NCBI GenBank assembly: GCA_036504595.1
Contig: DASXUX010000106.1
Location: 1 to 64,000, forward strand
Origin: DASXUX01 sp036504595
GTDB lineage: Bacteria > Planctomycetota > SZUA-567 > H5-PLA8
Length of the DNA stretch: 64,000 nucleotides
Reading direction: 5' to 3'
A program made the position numbers and the translations under genes. Shown piece after piece: positions 43,441 to 53,228 of the stretch (positions are counted from its first letter, which is position 1; every line of letters starts with the position of its first letter). The notes under the pieces are model-generated. The model was not told the origin of the DNA. It ran no database searches and saw only the letters and a program-made list of their open reading frames with translations.

Positions 43441-43692
43441 ATGTCTGATTCCGTCGATCCAAACAATCTCGTGACGCTGGCCCATGTGGCCAAGGAATTT
43501 GGCTACAATCCCGAGCACCTGCGCCAAGTGGCCGTGACCGGTCGGCTGAAGGCCTGGTTCATCAGCGAGACCGTTTGGCTCACCACGCGCGACCTACTGC
43601 AGCAGTATATTCAATCGCGCCGGCCGGCAGGACGGAAACCCGGCTCGACCACTCGGCCTCGCACGAGAAAGTCGCGCGCCTCGCGCAGATGA
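43441..43692 (+). CDS. excisionase-like HTH protein, copy 2
   Basis: 83 residues, ATG preceded by ggaggga. Sequence LVTLAHVAKEFGYNPEHLRQ then VAVTGRLKAWFISETVWLTT mirrors the C-terminal half of copy 1 (FGxxPExLRQxA, GxxxAW, WxTT) and the end is again Arg-rich. It is a stand-alone DNA-binding domain of excisionase size. A duplicated HTH pair at the head of the recombinase module suggests two DNA-binding factors of different span acting on one site. Confidence 0.65.
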   Translation: MSDSVDPNNLVTLAHVAKEFGYNPEHLRQVAVTGRLKAWFISETVWLTTRDLLQQYIQSRRPAGRKPGSTTRPRTRKSRASRR

Positions 43693-43779
43693 ACTGAGGA
43701 ACGCGGCACCCGCAGTCAGCACCACATTCTACGGAAAGCACACAAAATCTTCACAGATTGGCCTTGATTCCAGGCGTTG

Positions 43780-43826
43780 GCCAGGGTATTTATGTCGACT
43801 GTCGCCCTGGTTGTAGCCAGGGTATT
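43780..43826 (+). promoter_or_regulatory. repeated GCCAGGGTATT motif before the 43853 gene
   Basis: gccagggtatt occurs at 43780-43790 and 43816-43826, 36 bases apart. Between them CCCTGG (43805-43810) faces CCAGGG (43817-43822) as an inverted pair. The second copy runs into tattatac, a possible -10. This looks like an operator overlapping a promoter. Confidence 0.4.
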
Positions 43827-43852
43827 ATACACTCGTTACCAGGAGAAGTACC

Positions 43853-44557
43853 ATGATCATGCACAGCGAGCCAGTGTCGGCTCGAATCTCAGCTCTCCGC
43901 GAGGAACTCGCGGCTTTGGAGAAGAGTGTCCGTCCGAGGGTGTCCTCACGCAGTCAGGGGAAGGTAATCAACACCCGCCGCGCCAAACCGGCCGTTCGTA
44001 AACAAAACCGACTTGGGCGCGTAACGCTGGCACCCGGTGTCTGCACCACAACGATCCCCGGCAGCATGTACTCTGCAATGTTGAAAGTTCTCGCCGCTGG
44101 TGGTGATCTGGCGCGCCATGAACAGCTCTTCCAAAGTTTCGCTAGACAAGCCACGCCGCAGACCGCTTTGAAACTCTTGCGCCAGATAGGGGTCATTCGG
44201 GCCGATCTGGAGACGCGCGTGCGCGCGGATGAGGATTTTCAAGACCACTGCGCCCGCCGCACCATGCTGTACAAAAACCGGGCGGCTCGCGGCGACCTGA
44301 AGGCGAAAGGTATCTTGCAGAACCGCGCGATTTGCGATGCACGCGGACGCTGGATTGGCGACCTGGAGGAGGGGATCTCGATCCTGCGCGGTGGCCGCTC
44401 CGAGCAACAGGTTCACCACGGCAAGAACGTTCGAATTCTGGACCGGGCGCATCTGATGTTCGACGACCTTGCCCTTGACGGCGAGCAGCGCTGCTTTTTG
44501 TACCGCCAGAAACATCACCGGCTTTTCGCCAAGGCCTGTGCGCTGGCGGAGCGATAA
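43853..44557 (+). CDS. island hypothetical protein, basic N-terminus
   Basis: 234 residues, ATG preceded by ggagaag. The first 50 residues hold a short coiled coil (RISALREELAALEKSV) and an Arg/Lys-rich linker. The rest is mixed alpha/beta with HEQLFQSFARQATPQTALKL and the closing DGEQRCFLYRQKHHRLFAKA. I recognise no family. Its place upstream of a serine recombinase, with an operator-like motif, suggests a role in element maintenance. Confidence 0.55.
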   Translation: MIMHSEPVSARISALREELAALEKSVRPRVSSRSQGKVINTRRAKPAVRKQNRLGRVTLAPGVCTTTIPGSMYSAMLKVLAAGGDLARHEQLFQSFARQATPQTALKLLRQIGVIRADLETRVRADEDFQDHCARRTMLYKNRAARGDLKAKGILQNRAICDARGRWIGDLEEGISILRGGRSEQQVHHGKNVRILDRAHLMFDDLALDGEQRCFLYRQKHHRLFAKACALAER

Positions 44558-44588
44558 GCCGCGCTCACAGCCAATAGAAGGAGGAGCA

Positions 44589-44747
44589 ATGCCGCCCCGA
44601 GAAATCACAGCCTTTGCCGCTGAGGCGCGCGCGTACCTGATCAAAACCCTTGCGCGCCTCATTGATCAGAAAATGGGCAAAAATCCTCGCGAGAAAAAAT
44701 CTGAGAAAAATATGAAGGAAGCTGCCAAGCCGAATCCGAAGGAATGA
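44589..44747 (+). CDS. small basic island protein (52 aa)
   Basis: Very strong GGAGGA box six bases before the ATG. Product begins MPPREITAFAAEARAYLI, with one amphipathic helix and a Lys-rich tail (KNPREKKSEKNMKEAAKPNP). Found 31 bases after the preceding gene and 42 before the recombinase, in the same direction. No family recognised. Confidence 0.55.
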   Translation: MPPREITAFAAEARAYLIKTLARLIDQKMGKNPREKKSEKNMKEAAKPNPKE

Positions 44748-44789
44748 ATAACGCGACAGGGTGTCGCCGTATTCATGAGGAGAAGGGCT

Positions 44790-46766
44790 ATGAAAAGAGC
44801 AGTCGGGTACGCGCGCTATTCGTCCGAGATGCAGGACGACAATACCATCGAAGCCCAGTCTGCGGCGATTGGCGCCTACGCACAGAAGAACGATTATGAA
44901 CTAGTCGACACGATCTCCGACAGGGCGGAAAGCGGCCGGACAGACAGCCGCGAAAATTTCGTCACGATATATAACAAAATCAGGTCTGGCGCGCTCAAGG
45001 TCGACGCAGTGCTAATCTACAAGATGGCTCGCTTCTTCCGCAATGTCCATCTCTGGGCTGTCTACGAAAACAGACTGGAAATGATGGGCGTGAAGATCAT
45101 TAGCGTCTCTGAGCCCTTGCCAGAAAATGAGCCGCTCGCGCAACTCCAGAAGACAATGATTCGCGCTTTCGACGAGTTCACGAGCGACAACATTGGAGTC
45201 TTGAGCCGCGACGGCACAAAGCAAGTGGTGAAGAATGGCTACTGGTCTCGGGGGCCGGCTCCAACCGGCTACAAGAATGCACAGATTCCCAGCAGAGAAG
45301 GCCACGCGCGCAAGGGCGTGCCGGTGATGCGCGGCATTTTGGTGCGCGACGAAAGGCTCGCGGCAATTGTAATCCGCGCCTTCGAAATTACGGCCGAAAC
45401 GGGCAAGGGTGGGAACCAGATATACAAGCAACTCGTCCTTGAAAATAGCGGACCGGTGCTAGGCCCACATGGTAGACCGCTTGGTCCCAAAGGGATCAAC
45501 GCCATCCTCAAGAATCCGATCTACAAGGGCACGGTCATCTACAATAACTACGGCTACCGAACCCTCGCGGGCGACCTTGCGGTTGATGGCGGGAAATCAC
45601 GTCAGAAACGCTACGCCAAGCCTGAGTCAGAGTGGGTCGTTCGGCAGAATGAAGATTGGCGGCTGGTTTCGGATGAACTTTGGGAAGCCGCCCAGCGCGC
45701 CCGTGCCGCGAACCAGCGCGCTGGATTCGGTCATGGCAACAAGCGGGCTGCCTACGCGCTGACTGGGTTGGGGGTCTGCGGCGTCTGCGGACGGAACTGC
45801 GGCGGTCACTGGCAGGAAAGCAAAAATCCAGGCTTCAGCGAGAACAGCAGGTACTACTACTACCGCTGCCGTGAGGCCATGAACGGAAGCATGCTTTGCT
45901 CCAACAAATCGAAGATTCGCGGCAAGGTTTTGGAGTCGGCAATTCTCGATGAACTGCTCCATCGCGTCCTCGACGAACGACTGATCACGGAAATTGCCGA
46001 AGAGGTGATCGCGCGCCGCAAAAAAGCGGCAGAGAACGCGACCGATATTTCGATGTTAATTGTGCGACGTGAGCAATTGGTTTCGGAGCAGCAGCGACTG
46101 ATCACGCTGGCGGCTCAGGTTAGGCAGGAAATCGGCGCTCTTGCTCAGAAGCTGAAGGATCTGGAGCGCGAAATCCAGCAGATCGACCTGCGCATTGCCG
46201 CGAGCAAGAAGCCCCAGACGTCGCTCACGATTGCGGAGCTCAAGCCCGTGATCCGCAGAAACTTGGCGCACGCGCGCGAGCTATTCCGAACCGACCTGGA
46301 CGTTGACGATCTGCGCTGCCTGCTGAAGAAATGGATTGACGCCATTCGGATTGATGCCGACGGCCGGGTCTTCGTCAAATGGAAGTCTTCCGCGATCTTC
46401 GAACTGCTGGAACTGCCTGCATCCGAAATGGAGTCAGAGGGTTCCCTCCAACGCCATTTCGGACATAGCCCCATCGCTCTGGGTTCCTGGAACCCGCTGC
46501 CGATGGCCGGTAGCAAATCGGCAGTGTCCGTCCTTGATTGCAGCCGCCTTTGCGCAGCGCCTGCCTCCAGCGGGTTCTCAGGCGCGATCTGCGATTCGAG
46601 TTACGGCGTACCGGCTTGGTCGGGTTTCAGCGGAATGATTGGCGCGCCGCCCCGCTCCCAGCAGATCAACAGCCTTCTTCGGGTGTCAGCGGCTTCTCGG
46701 GATGGTCTGAGATTCCAGCGGCATAGCCGAGGGGTTGCCAGAGAGGAGAAAGATGACCAAGAGTGA
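44790..46766 (+). CDS. large serine recombinase
   Basis: 658 residues from the ATG at 44790 (aggagaagg upstream). The resolvase domain starts MKRAVGYARYSSEMQDDNTI with the nucleophilic Ser at 11 or 12 and conserved Arg residues in SDRAESGRTDSREN and KMARFFRN. The Recombinase domain follows (about 160-300; RGILVRDERLAAIVIRAFEI), then a Cys-rich zinc ribbon (GVCGVCGRNCGGHW ... YRCREAMNGSMLCSNK), a coiled coil (about 425-475) and an unusual tail of over 100 residues with two SGFSG motifs. Such enzymes integrate or excise elements at specific att sites. Its presence beside a tyrosine integrase suggests a composite element. Confidence 0.9.
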   Translation: MKRAVGYARYSSEMQDDNTIEAQSAAIGAYAQKNDYELVDTISDRAESGRTDSRENFVTIYNKIRSGALKVDAVLIYKMARFFRNVHLWAVYENRLEMMGVKIISVSEPLPENEPLAQLQKTMIRAFDEFTSDNIGVLSRDGTKQVVKNGYWSRGPAPTGYKNAQIPSREGHARKGVPVMRGILVRDERLAAIVIRAFEITAETGKGGNQIYKQLVLENSGPVLGPHGRPLGPKGINAILKNPIYKGTVIYNNYGYRTLAGDLAVDGGKSRQKRYAKPESEWVVRQNEDWRLVSDELWEAAQRARAANQRAGFGHGNKRAAYALTGLGVCGVCGRNCGGHWQESKNPGFSENSRYYYYRCREAMNGSMLCSNKSKIRGKVLESAILDELLHRVLDERLITEIAEEVIARRKKAAENATDISMLIVRREQLVSEQQRLITLAAQVRQEIGALAQKLKDLEREIQQIDLRIAASKKPQTSLTIAELKPVIRRNLAHARELFRTDLDVDDLRCLLKKWIDAIRIDADGRVFVKWKSSAIFELLELPASEMESEGSLQRHFGHSPIALGSWNPLPMAGSKSAVSVLDCSRLCAAPASSGFSGAICDSSYGVPAWSGFSGMIGAPPRSQQINSLLRVSAASRDGLRFQRHSRGVAREEKDDQE

Positions 46767-47100
46767 GGCTCTCGCCCAGCTCCAGCAACCGTACCGCGAG
46801 TCCGTTCTGCTCGACGGTCTCGACGACGCGCTTATCGGCTACATCGACAGTGGCCACCAGCAGCCGCGCGCGCTTTACGACCTTGAAAAGTGTGTCGAGC
46901 TGATCCGGCACCTACTGCGTGAACGTTCGGTTCTTTCTCCGTTGCAGCGCGCGCGTACACACCTGCTGCTCGTCCTGGATGGCTGGAGCGGCGATGAAAT
47001 GAAAGTGGCACTTCCCTTTATCCGAAGGCGCCATGAGCTGCAGATCTCCGTGGTGATCGCTGCCCAGAACCTCGGCGACACCATTCGTGCGCGCCGGTGA
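46753..47100 (+). CDS. island hypothetical protein (115 aa)
   Basis: The ATG at 46753 overlaps the recombinase gene end by 14 bases and follows agaggaga, so the two are likely translated together. Helical product (SEALAQLQQPYRESVLLDGL, LEKCVELIRHLLRERSVLSP) with no recognised family. It ends in IRARR. Confidence 0.55.
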   Translation: MTKSEALAQLQQPYRESVLLDGLDDALIGYIDSGHQQPRALYDLEKCVELIRHLLRERSVLSPLQRARTHLLLVLDGWSGDEMKVALPFIRRRHELQISVVIAAQNLGDTIRARR

Positions 47101-47453
47101 TGCACGGGCGCGAGCGCTCCCGATTAGCCGTCGTCAGGAACGAGCAAGGGATGCGCCTGAGTTTATTGCTCATCTTCTCTGCATCTGTAGCGCTGCAATT
47201 CGGCCACGTTCGCGCGGTCTGCGGTGGTTCCGATCAGCTTCCGCAATTCGCGAAGGTCGAGTTCTCCGCTGACCGCTAGGCCTTTTCAATGTTGAACCCC
47301 AGACGCCGGGAACCACGCCAAGGAAAGGGGCTTTGCCGAGACGCCTGGACCGATACAATTCGCGCGATTTTTCGCAACACGAAGAACTGGCGGCACAGGG
47401 AATCTTCAGCAAGTGCCGCCTCTGGCCTCCGCAGCCAACAGAGGATAGCGAAG
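47101..47453. other. spacer between recombination and signalling modules
   Basis: Three hundred fifty bases. A 42-codon frame at 47151-47279 has a hydrophobic leader but only a weak ribosome binding site. The kinase frame is open back to 47289, but its codons there (rich in Arg and Ser) do not look like protein. I see no gene or structure here that I can support. Confidence 0.4.
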
Positions 47454-50400
47454 ATGCCCACGCGCTCTGATCCCGTCTCGCCGAGCGAACCGCCAAACCC
47501 GATTAATCTCAAGCCCTATGTGTGGGCCATCGCATTGGCTTGGAGCCTTTTGATCGGGATACTCTTTGTAACCGATGTCTTGGAAATGCAGAGCCATATT
47601 CGTGATCTGGCGAAGACGGAGGCGAGGGCGACACTCAATAAGGATCTCGCCTATCGCCGATGGGCAGCTTTCCATGGCGGTGTTTACGTGCCCGTCACGG
47701 AAGCCACGCCTCCCAATCCCTATCTGGCGAACATTCCAGAGCGCGACATTACGACGCCGTCGGGCCGCGCACTGACGCTCATGAATCCGGCTTACATGAC
47801 CCGGCAGGTACATGAAATGGCGACGGACCTCTACGGTCAGCGGGGCCACATTACCAGCCTCAACCCCATCCGGCCCGAGAACGCGCCTGACGGGTGGGAG
47901 GCCCTTGCCCTGCAGAGTTTCGCGCGAGGCGAAACGGAATACAGCGGAACGGTTCCTCTTGACGACAAGCCACATCTTCGCGTGATGCATGCCCTGATTG
48001 CGGAGAAGGGATGCCTGCGGTGCCACGCCGCGCAAGGGTACAAGGAGGGCGAAGTCCGCGGCGGCATCAGCGTTTCGATACCGCTCGACGCCTACTTACT
48101 GGCGGAGCGCGCCCATATCATCAGCATGGTGATTGGCTATGGCATATTGTGGGCGCTGGGACTGTTGGGACTCGGATTCAGCGTGCAGCGCCTACGGCGA
48201 CACATCAGCGAGCGAGACCGGGCGGAGCAGGCGCTACAGGCACAGCGTAACGCACTCTCGACGCTGTTTGACAACGCTCCGGGCCTCCTGCTATTGGTGG
48301 ACCGGGAGGCGCGTGTGCAGCGCGCGAATCGCTCCACGGCGGCGCTGGCAGAACGTCCGGCGGACGAACTGACTGGCTTGCTCAGCGGCGAGGTGTTCCG
48401 ATGTCTCAACGCGGAAGGCGCTCAGTGTGGCAAGGGCGTCCACTGCAAGGAATGTCCCGTGCGGCAACGGGTGGCAAAGACGTTTCAAACACGCGAGCGA
48501 ATTGTCAACGAAGAAGGCAGCCTGAGCATACGCGCAGGCGGGCGGGAGGAACAACGGCACTTCCTCATATCGACGACACCCATCCGGCTCGACAACGACG
48601 ACTCGGTTCTTGTGGCCATCAACGACATTACCGAACGCAAGCTCTTGGAGCAGAAACTCGCCAGCAATGTGTCGTACCTGAAGGCCATCGTTGCGGCCGA
48701 GCCCGAGTGCGTGAAGATCGTCTCGCCGGAGGGTGCTCTGCTGGAGATGAACCCCGCCGGGCTGAAGATGATCGAAGCTGAGTCCCTGGCCCAAGCCCAA
48801 AGCCGGGGGTTGCTGTCGTTCGTCGTCCCTGAACACCAGCCCGCTTTCAGCGAACTGCACGAGCGAGTCATACAAGGCAATTCGGCCGTGCTGGAATTCG
48901 AGACGATTGGCCTGAAGGGCGGGCGGCGCTGGCTGGAAACCCACGCGGTGCCGCTGCGGGATCCAAGCACCGGCCGCACAAACTTGCTGGGCGTGACACG
49001 CGACATCACCGAGCGCAAGCGGGCAGAGAAGACGTCCCGCGAAGCGCAAGCCTTTCGGGAGGCCATCGAAAGGTCCGTTCCCGCCGGCATTGCGGTCGTG
49101 GACTCTGAGGGCAAGCAGACATACGTCAACCCGTCGTTCTGCGAAATGGTGGGTTGGGATGTGGAGAACCTGGTCGGGGCAATGCCTCCCTATGCCTATT
49201 GGCCGCCAGAAGAGCGTGACGCGATCGGTCATGCGTTTGAGCTGACTCTGCAGGGCAAGGCGCCTGCCGACGGTTTCGTGCTGCGCTTTCAGCGAAAAAG
49301 CGGAGAACGCTTCGACGTCCAAGTGATCCTTTCCGGGATCAAGGATGACGGCAGCGGATTCACAGGCTGGCTGGCTTCCATCTCGGACATTACTGATCGC
49401 AAGCGGGCTGACAAGGCGCTGCGTGAAAGCGAAAGCTCGCTCCGCCAGGCGCAAGTGATTGCTGGTTTGGGCAGCTATCGCCTTAATATTTCTACTGGAG
49501 CGTGGAGGAGCTCAGAAGTACTTGATGCGATATTTGGGATAGACGAAGCATACGAACGCTCGGTCGAAGGATGGGCAGCCCTGATCCATCCGGACGACCG
49601 CGCAATGATGCTTGCTTATTTGACAAACGAAGTTCTTGGTCAAAGTCAGACTTTCGACAAAGAGTATCGAATCGTCCGTCACGATAACCATGCCGAGCGC
49701 TGGGTGCATGGATTAGGCGAACTGGCGTCCGATGTTCGAGGGCGCCCCGTGAGCATGTGCGGCACAATCCAAGATATTACCGAGCGCAGACGGATGACGG
49801 ACGCGCTAGAGAGGGCAAGCCATGAATGGCGCACCACGTTCGACGCGGTCAACAGCGCCATCTGTGTCTTGGACGGGGACCGCAGAATCCGGCGCTGTAA
49901 CAGAGCCGCGGCGAGGTTGGGCGGCTTGGAACCGCAGCAGATGATGGGTCGGTATTGGCACAATATGCTGCCCGGCGCCGGCGTGTCCCAAACCTTCGCC
50001 CGTGTGCAGCAAAGCGGGCATAGGGAAGTTGATGCATTAGCGCTGCGCGACCGCTGGTTTGAGGTCGTGTCCGACCCGATTCTGGACGAGTCCGGAGCGG
50101 TCCGGGGCGCCGTTCACATCTTGAACGACATCACAGAACGCAAGAGAGCCGAGGATGCGCTGCGCGAAAGTGAATTGCGCTGGCAATTCGCATTGGAGGG
50201 CGCTGGAGACGGCGTATGGGACTGGAACGTCGCGACAAAGCGAGTCTTCTACTCCCGCAAGTGGAAGACGATGTTGGGTTACGACGAGATCGAGATTGGG
50301 GATTCCCTGAATGAGTGGGACACACTCGTGCACCCACATGACCGCGATGCTGCCCATGCTGCAATCCACCGGCACTTCTCGGGAGAAACATCCGCTTTTG

Positions 50401-53126
50401 CGTGCGAGCATCGTCTCCGTTGTAAGAACGGTTCCTACAAGTGGATTTTAGCGCGTGGTATTATCATTAGCCGCACGCCTGACGGCGCGCCGCTCCGGAT
50501 GATCGGTACGCACGCAGATATGACGGAGCGGAAGCGGGACGAGCAAGCTCTGCGCGAGAGCGAAGAGCGCTACCGGATCGTCTCGGACTATTCGCAAGAT
50601 TGGGTGTTCTGGCGAAGGCCGGACGGAAGCTTCGCGTTCGTATCGCCATCGTGCGCAGGCCTCACGGGCCACACGGCAGCGGAGTTCCAGCGGGATCCGA
50701 AACTGACACAGCGGATCATTTTTGCCGAAGACCAACCGATCTTTGACAGGCACTTGGCCGCAGTTGATGCCCAAGATGCGCACGGCGATCTCGAATTTCG
50801 AATCGTGCGCGCTGATGGAGCCGTTCGCTGGATTCACCACGTGTGTCAGCCGATGTTCGATGAACAAGGAATTTACCTCGGACAACGGGGAAGCAACCGG
50901 GATATTACCGAGCGCAAGAAAGCGGAGGATGCGTTGGCGCACTCCCACGATCTCATGCGCTACATCATCGAACACAATCGTAGCGCAATTGCCGTACATG
51001 ACCGCGACATGAGGTACATTTACGTCAGCCAGCGTTACCTGCAGGACTACAAGGTCGAAGAAAAGGACGTTATCGGCAGACACCACTATGAGCTGTTTCC
51101 AGATTTGCCGCAAAAGTGGAAAGACGTGCATCAGCGCGTGTTGCGCGGCGAAGTCCTGAGCGCCGAGGACGATGCGTATGTGCGCGCGGACGGCTCGGTC
51201 GAATGGACCCAGTGGGAGTGCCGTCCTTGGCACGAAGCTGACGGATCGATCGGCGGGCTCATCGTCTATACGGAAGTGATCACCAACCGCAAAAAAGCCG
51301 AGGATGCGCTGCGCGAGAGCGAGACGCGATTCCGTACCCTTGTTGAGCAGGCCGGCGACGGTTTTGAGCTGCTCGACGAAGACGGCCGCTATATCGATGT
51401 AAACCGCATGTCATGCGAGCAGCTTGGATACAGCCGTCAGGAACTGCTCAACCTCAGCGTCTTCGACGTAGACCCACAGTTGAGCCCCAAGCAGTATACC
51501 GCTACGTTTCGTCTGCTGACCGACGGTCCGCCGGTAACGTTTGAGTCCGTTCACAAACGCAAGGACGGCACCACGTTTCCGGTCGAGATCCGCGCCTCGG
51601 TCACTCGCATCGCGGGCGTTTGGCGCAGTTTGGCCCTCGTTCGGGACATTAGTGAGCGCAAGCGTGCAGAAGAGAAGGTGCGCGAGAGCGAAGAGCGTTA
51701 CCGTTTAATTGTCGAGACGTCCTCCGAAGCAATTCTGGCGATCAACGCCGACGAAAAACTGATCTGGGTCAACAAGACCCTCGCCGAGAGCCTTGGCTAC
51801 ACCACCGACGAACTTCTCGGTCTTCCGCTGGAAACGTTCATTTTTTCTGAGGACCTTGATGATCATGAAGCAAGAATGCAGGAGGGCGGCGTCGGCAAGG
51901 GGGCTCGCTATGAACGGCGTCTGAAGCATAAGGATGGCAGCGCTCGATGGATGATCGTCTCGGCCACTCCAGTGCCAAGCAAGGATGGTGGAATTGCCGG
52001 GGCGTTTGCCATGCTGACCGACATAACGAAACGCAAGCGTGCCGAAGAGGCGCTTGAGGCGCAACGTAACACGCTCTCGACGCTTTTCGAGAACGCTCCG
52101 GGACTCCTGCTCCTGGTAGACCGCGATGTACAGGTGCGGCGCGCCAATCGCGCCGTGAGCGAAATGGTTACGACCCCATCAAGACCTTTGTTGGCATCGC
52201 TGGCCGGCGAGGTATTCCGCTGTCTCAATGCCGCCGACGGTCAGTGCGGAAAGGGGCCTGCTTGCTCAAAGTGCCTGATCCGATCGTCTGTGAAGCAGGC
52301 TTTTGAGAGCCACCAGCGGGTCACTAATCGCGAAGGCAGCCTGACCGTCGGCACGGGCGAGCGACAGGAGGAAAGGCACCTTCTAGTGTCGGCTGTCCCG
52401 CTCCGAATCGACGCTGAGGAACTGGTTCTGCTCGCCATTACCGATATTTCAGAGCGAAAGCGGATGGAAAACGCAATGCGCGACTATAACGCCCGCTTGC
52501 GCTCTCTGACCGCGCAACTCGCGTTGGCAGAAGAGGCCGAGCGGCGCAGGCTGGCCGCGGTCCTGCACGACGATATCGGCCAGGATCTGGCTTACTGCAA
52601 CATGCAGCTTGGCAGTCTGGAATCACAGACGAAAGGTGCTCCCTTCGAGAACGCCTTACAGGATCTCGGAAAGGTTGTTAGAGGCGTCATGCAACGTACT
52701 CGCTCGCTAACCTTCGAGATCAGCCCTCCGATACTGTACGATCTCGGTTTGAGCGCTGCACTCAGCGCCTTGTGTGAAAGCACGAAACAGAAGTACAACC
52801 TGACTGCTACGTTCGACGCGCAAGATGATGGCAGCGACATAGAGCCAAACATCCGCGTGCTGCTCTATCAGTCGGTTCGGGAACTGGTGCACAACGTCGT
52901 GAAGCACGCCCGCGCAAACCTCATCAAGATCGAGTTGAAAAAGGCAGAGGAGTACACTGTTTTGGTCGTTTCTGATGATGGCCGGGGCATAACCTCTGAC
53001 GGCAGCCCGGGCGGCTTCGGGCTCTTCAGCCTTCGCGAGCGGCTCAGCCATGTGGGCGGGACACTGCACATCCGTTCCATGTCCGGGCAAGGCACTGTGG
53101 CGACGATCAAAGTGCCATCATTCTGA
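47454..53126 (+). CDS. giant haem-motif, 11-PAS sensor histidine kinase (HisKA_3)
   Basis: 1890 residues from the ATG at 47454 (agga upstream). TM1 about 21-40 and TM2 about 217-243 flank a periplasmic Tll0287-like (DUF3365) sensor with a c-type haem motif, C187-L-R-C190-H191. Eleven PAS domains follow, each closed by a DITERK-type motif. The first and last are a special pair with four cysteines (GEVFRCLNA ... QCGKG ... C ... C). The output is HisKA_3 with VLHDDIGQD (phospho-His) and a HATPase (HNVVKHA, DDGRG, GGFGLFSLRERL), as in NarX/LiaS-type kinases. The partner is the NarL-type regulator 102 bases downstream. It probably senses redox state or a haem ligand. Confidence 0.9.
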   Translation: MPTRSDPVSPSEPPNPINLKPYVWAIALAWSLLIGILFVTDVLEMQSHIRDLAKTEARATLNKDLAYRRWAAFHGGVYVPVTEATPPNPYLANIPERDITTPSGRALTLMNPAYMTRQVHEMATDLYGQRGHITSLNPIRPENAPDGWEALALQSFARGETEYSGTVPLDDKPHLRVMHALIAEKGCLRCHAAQGYKEGEVRGGISVSIPLDAYLLAERAHIISMVIGYGILWALGLLGLGFSVQRLRRHISERDRAEQALQAQRNALSTLFDNAPGLLLLVDREARVQRANRSTAALAERPADELTGLLSGEVFRCLNAEGAQCGKGVHCKECPVRQRVAKTFQTRERIVNEEGSLSIRAGGREEQRHFLISTTPIRLDNDDSVLVAINDITERKLLEQKLASNVSYLKAIVAAEPECVKIVSPEGALLEMNPAGLKMIEAESLAQAQSRGLLSFVVPEHQPAFSELHERVIQGNSAVLEFETIGLKGGRRWLETHAVPLRDPSTGRTNLLGVTRDITERKRAEKTSREAQAFREAIERSVPAGIAVVDSEGKQTYVNPSFCEMVGWDVENLVGAMPPYAYWPPEERDAIGHAFELTLQGKAPADGFVLRFQRKSGERFDVQVILSGIKDDGSGFTGWLASISDITDRKRADKALRESESSLRQAQVIAGLGSYRLNISTGAWRSSEVLDAIFGIDEAYERSVEGWAALIHPDDRAMMLAYLTNEVLGQSQTFDKEYRIVRHDNHAERWVHGLGELASDVRGRPVSMCGTIQDITERRRMTDALERASHEWRTTFDAVNSAICVLDGDRRIRRCNRAAARLGGLEPQQMMGRYWHNMLPGAGVSQTFARVQQSGHREVDALALRDRWFEVVSDPILDESGAVRGAVHILNDITERKRAEDALRESELRWQFALEGAGDGVWDWNVATKRVFYSRKWKTMLGYDEIEIGDSLNEWDTLVHPHDRDAAHAAIHRHFSGETSAFACEHRLRCKNGSYKWILARGIIISRTPDGAPLRMIGTHADMTERKRDEQALRESEERYRIVSDYSQDWVFWRRPDGSFAFVSPSCAGLTGHTAAEFQRDPKLTQRIIFAEDQPIFDRHLAAVDAQDAHGDLEFRIVRADGAVRWIHHVCQPMFDEQGIYLGQRGSNRDITERKKAEDALAHSHDLMRYIIEHNRSAIAVHDRDMRYIYVSQRYLQDYKVEEKDVIGRHHYELFPDLPQKWKDVHQRVLRGEVLSAEDDAYVRADGSVEWTQWECRPWHEADGSIGGLIVYTEVITNRKKAEDALRESETRFRTLVEQAGDGFELLDEDGRYIDVNRMSCEQLGYSRQELLNLSVFDVDPQLSPKQYTATFRLLTDGPPVTFESVHKRKDGTTFPVEIRASVTRIAGVWRSLALVRDISERKRAEEKVRESEERYRLIVETSSEAILAINADEKLIWVNKTLAESLGYTTDELLGLPLETFIFSEDLDDHEARMQEGGVGKGARYERRLKHKDGSARWMIVSATPVPSKDGGIAGAFAMLTDITKRKRAEEALEAQRNTLSTLFENAPGLLLLVDRDVQVRRANRAVSEMVTTPSRPLLASLAGEVFRCLNAADGQCGKGPACSKCLIRSSVKQAFESHQRVTNREGSLTVGTGERQEERHLLVSAVPLRIDAEELVLLAITDISERKRMENAMRDYNARLRSLTAQLALAEEAERRRLAAVLHDDIGQDLAYCNMQLGSLESQTKGAPFENALQDLGKVVRGVMQRTRSLTFEISPPILYDLGLSAALSALCESTKQKYNLTATFDAQDDGSDIEPNIRVLLYQSVRELVHNVVKHARANLIKIELKKAEEYTVLVVSDDGRGITSDGSPGGFGLFSLRERLSHVGGTLHIRSMSGQGTVATIKVPSF

Positions 53127-53228
53127 GCTGTTTTTGGAGAATCCTCGCAGCATTTCGAGGCAAGCGGTCCTCCCAATTATCGCACCGTCATTCTTGATGG
53201 CGGTTTTCTTGTTGTTAGGATAATGGCC

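Noticed and set aside
47151..47279. 42-codon frame with a signal-peptide-like leader
   Set aside because: Weak ribosome binding site, no family, and it ends just before the kinase gene in a spacer that otherwise looks non-coding.
47454..53126. The giant kinase as the missing CheA
   Set aside because: Its core is HisKA_3 with a NarL-type partner next door and it has no P1, P3 or CheW-like domain, so it cannot be a CheA by architecture; any cross-talk with CheY is only a hypothesis.
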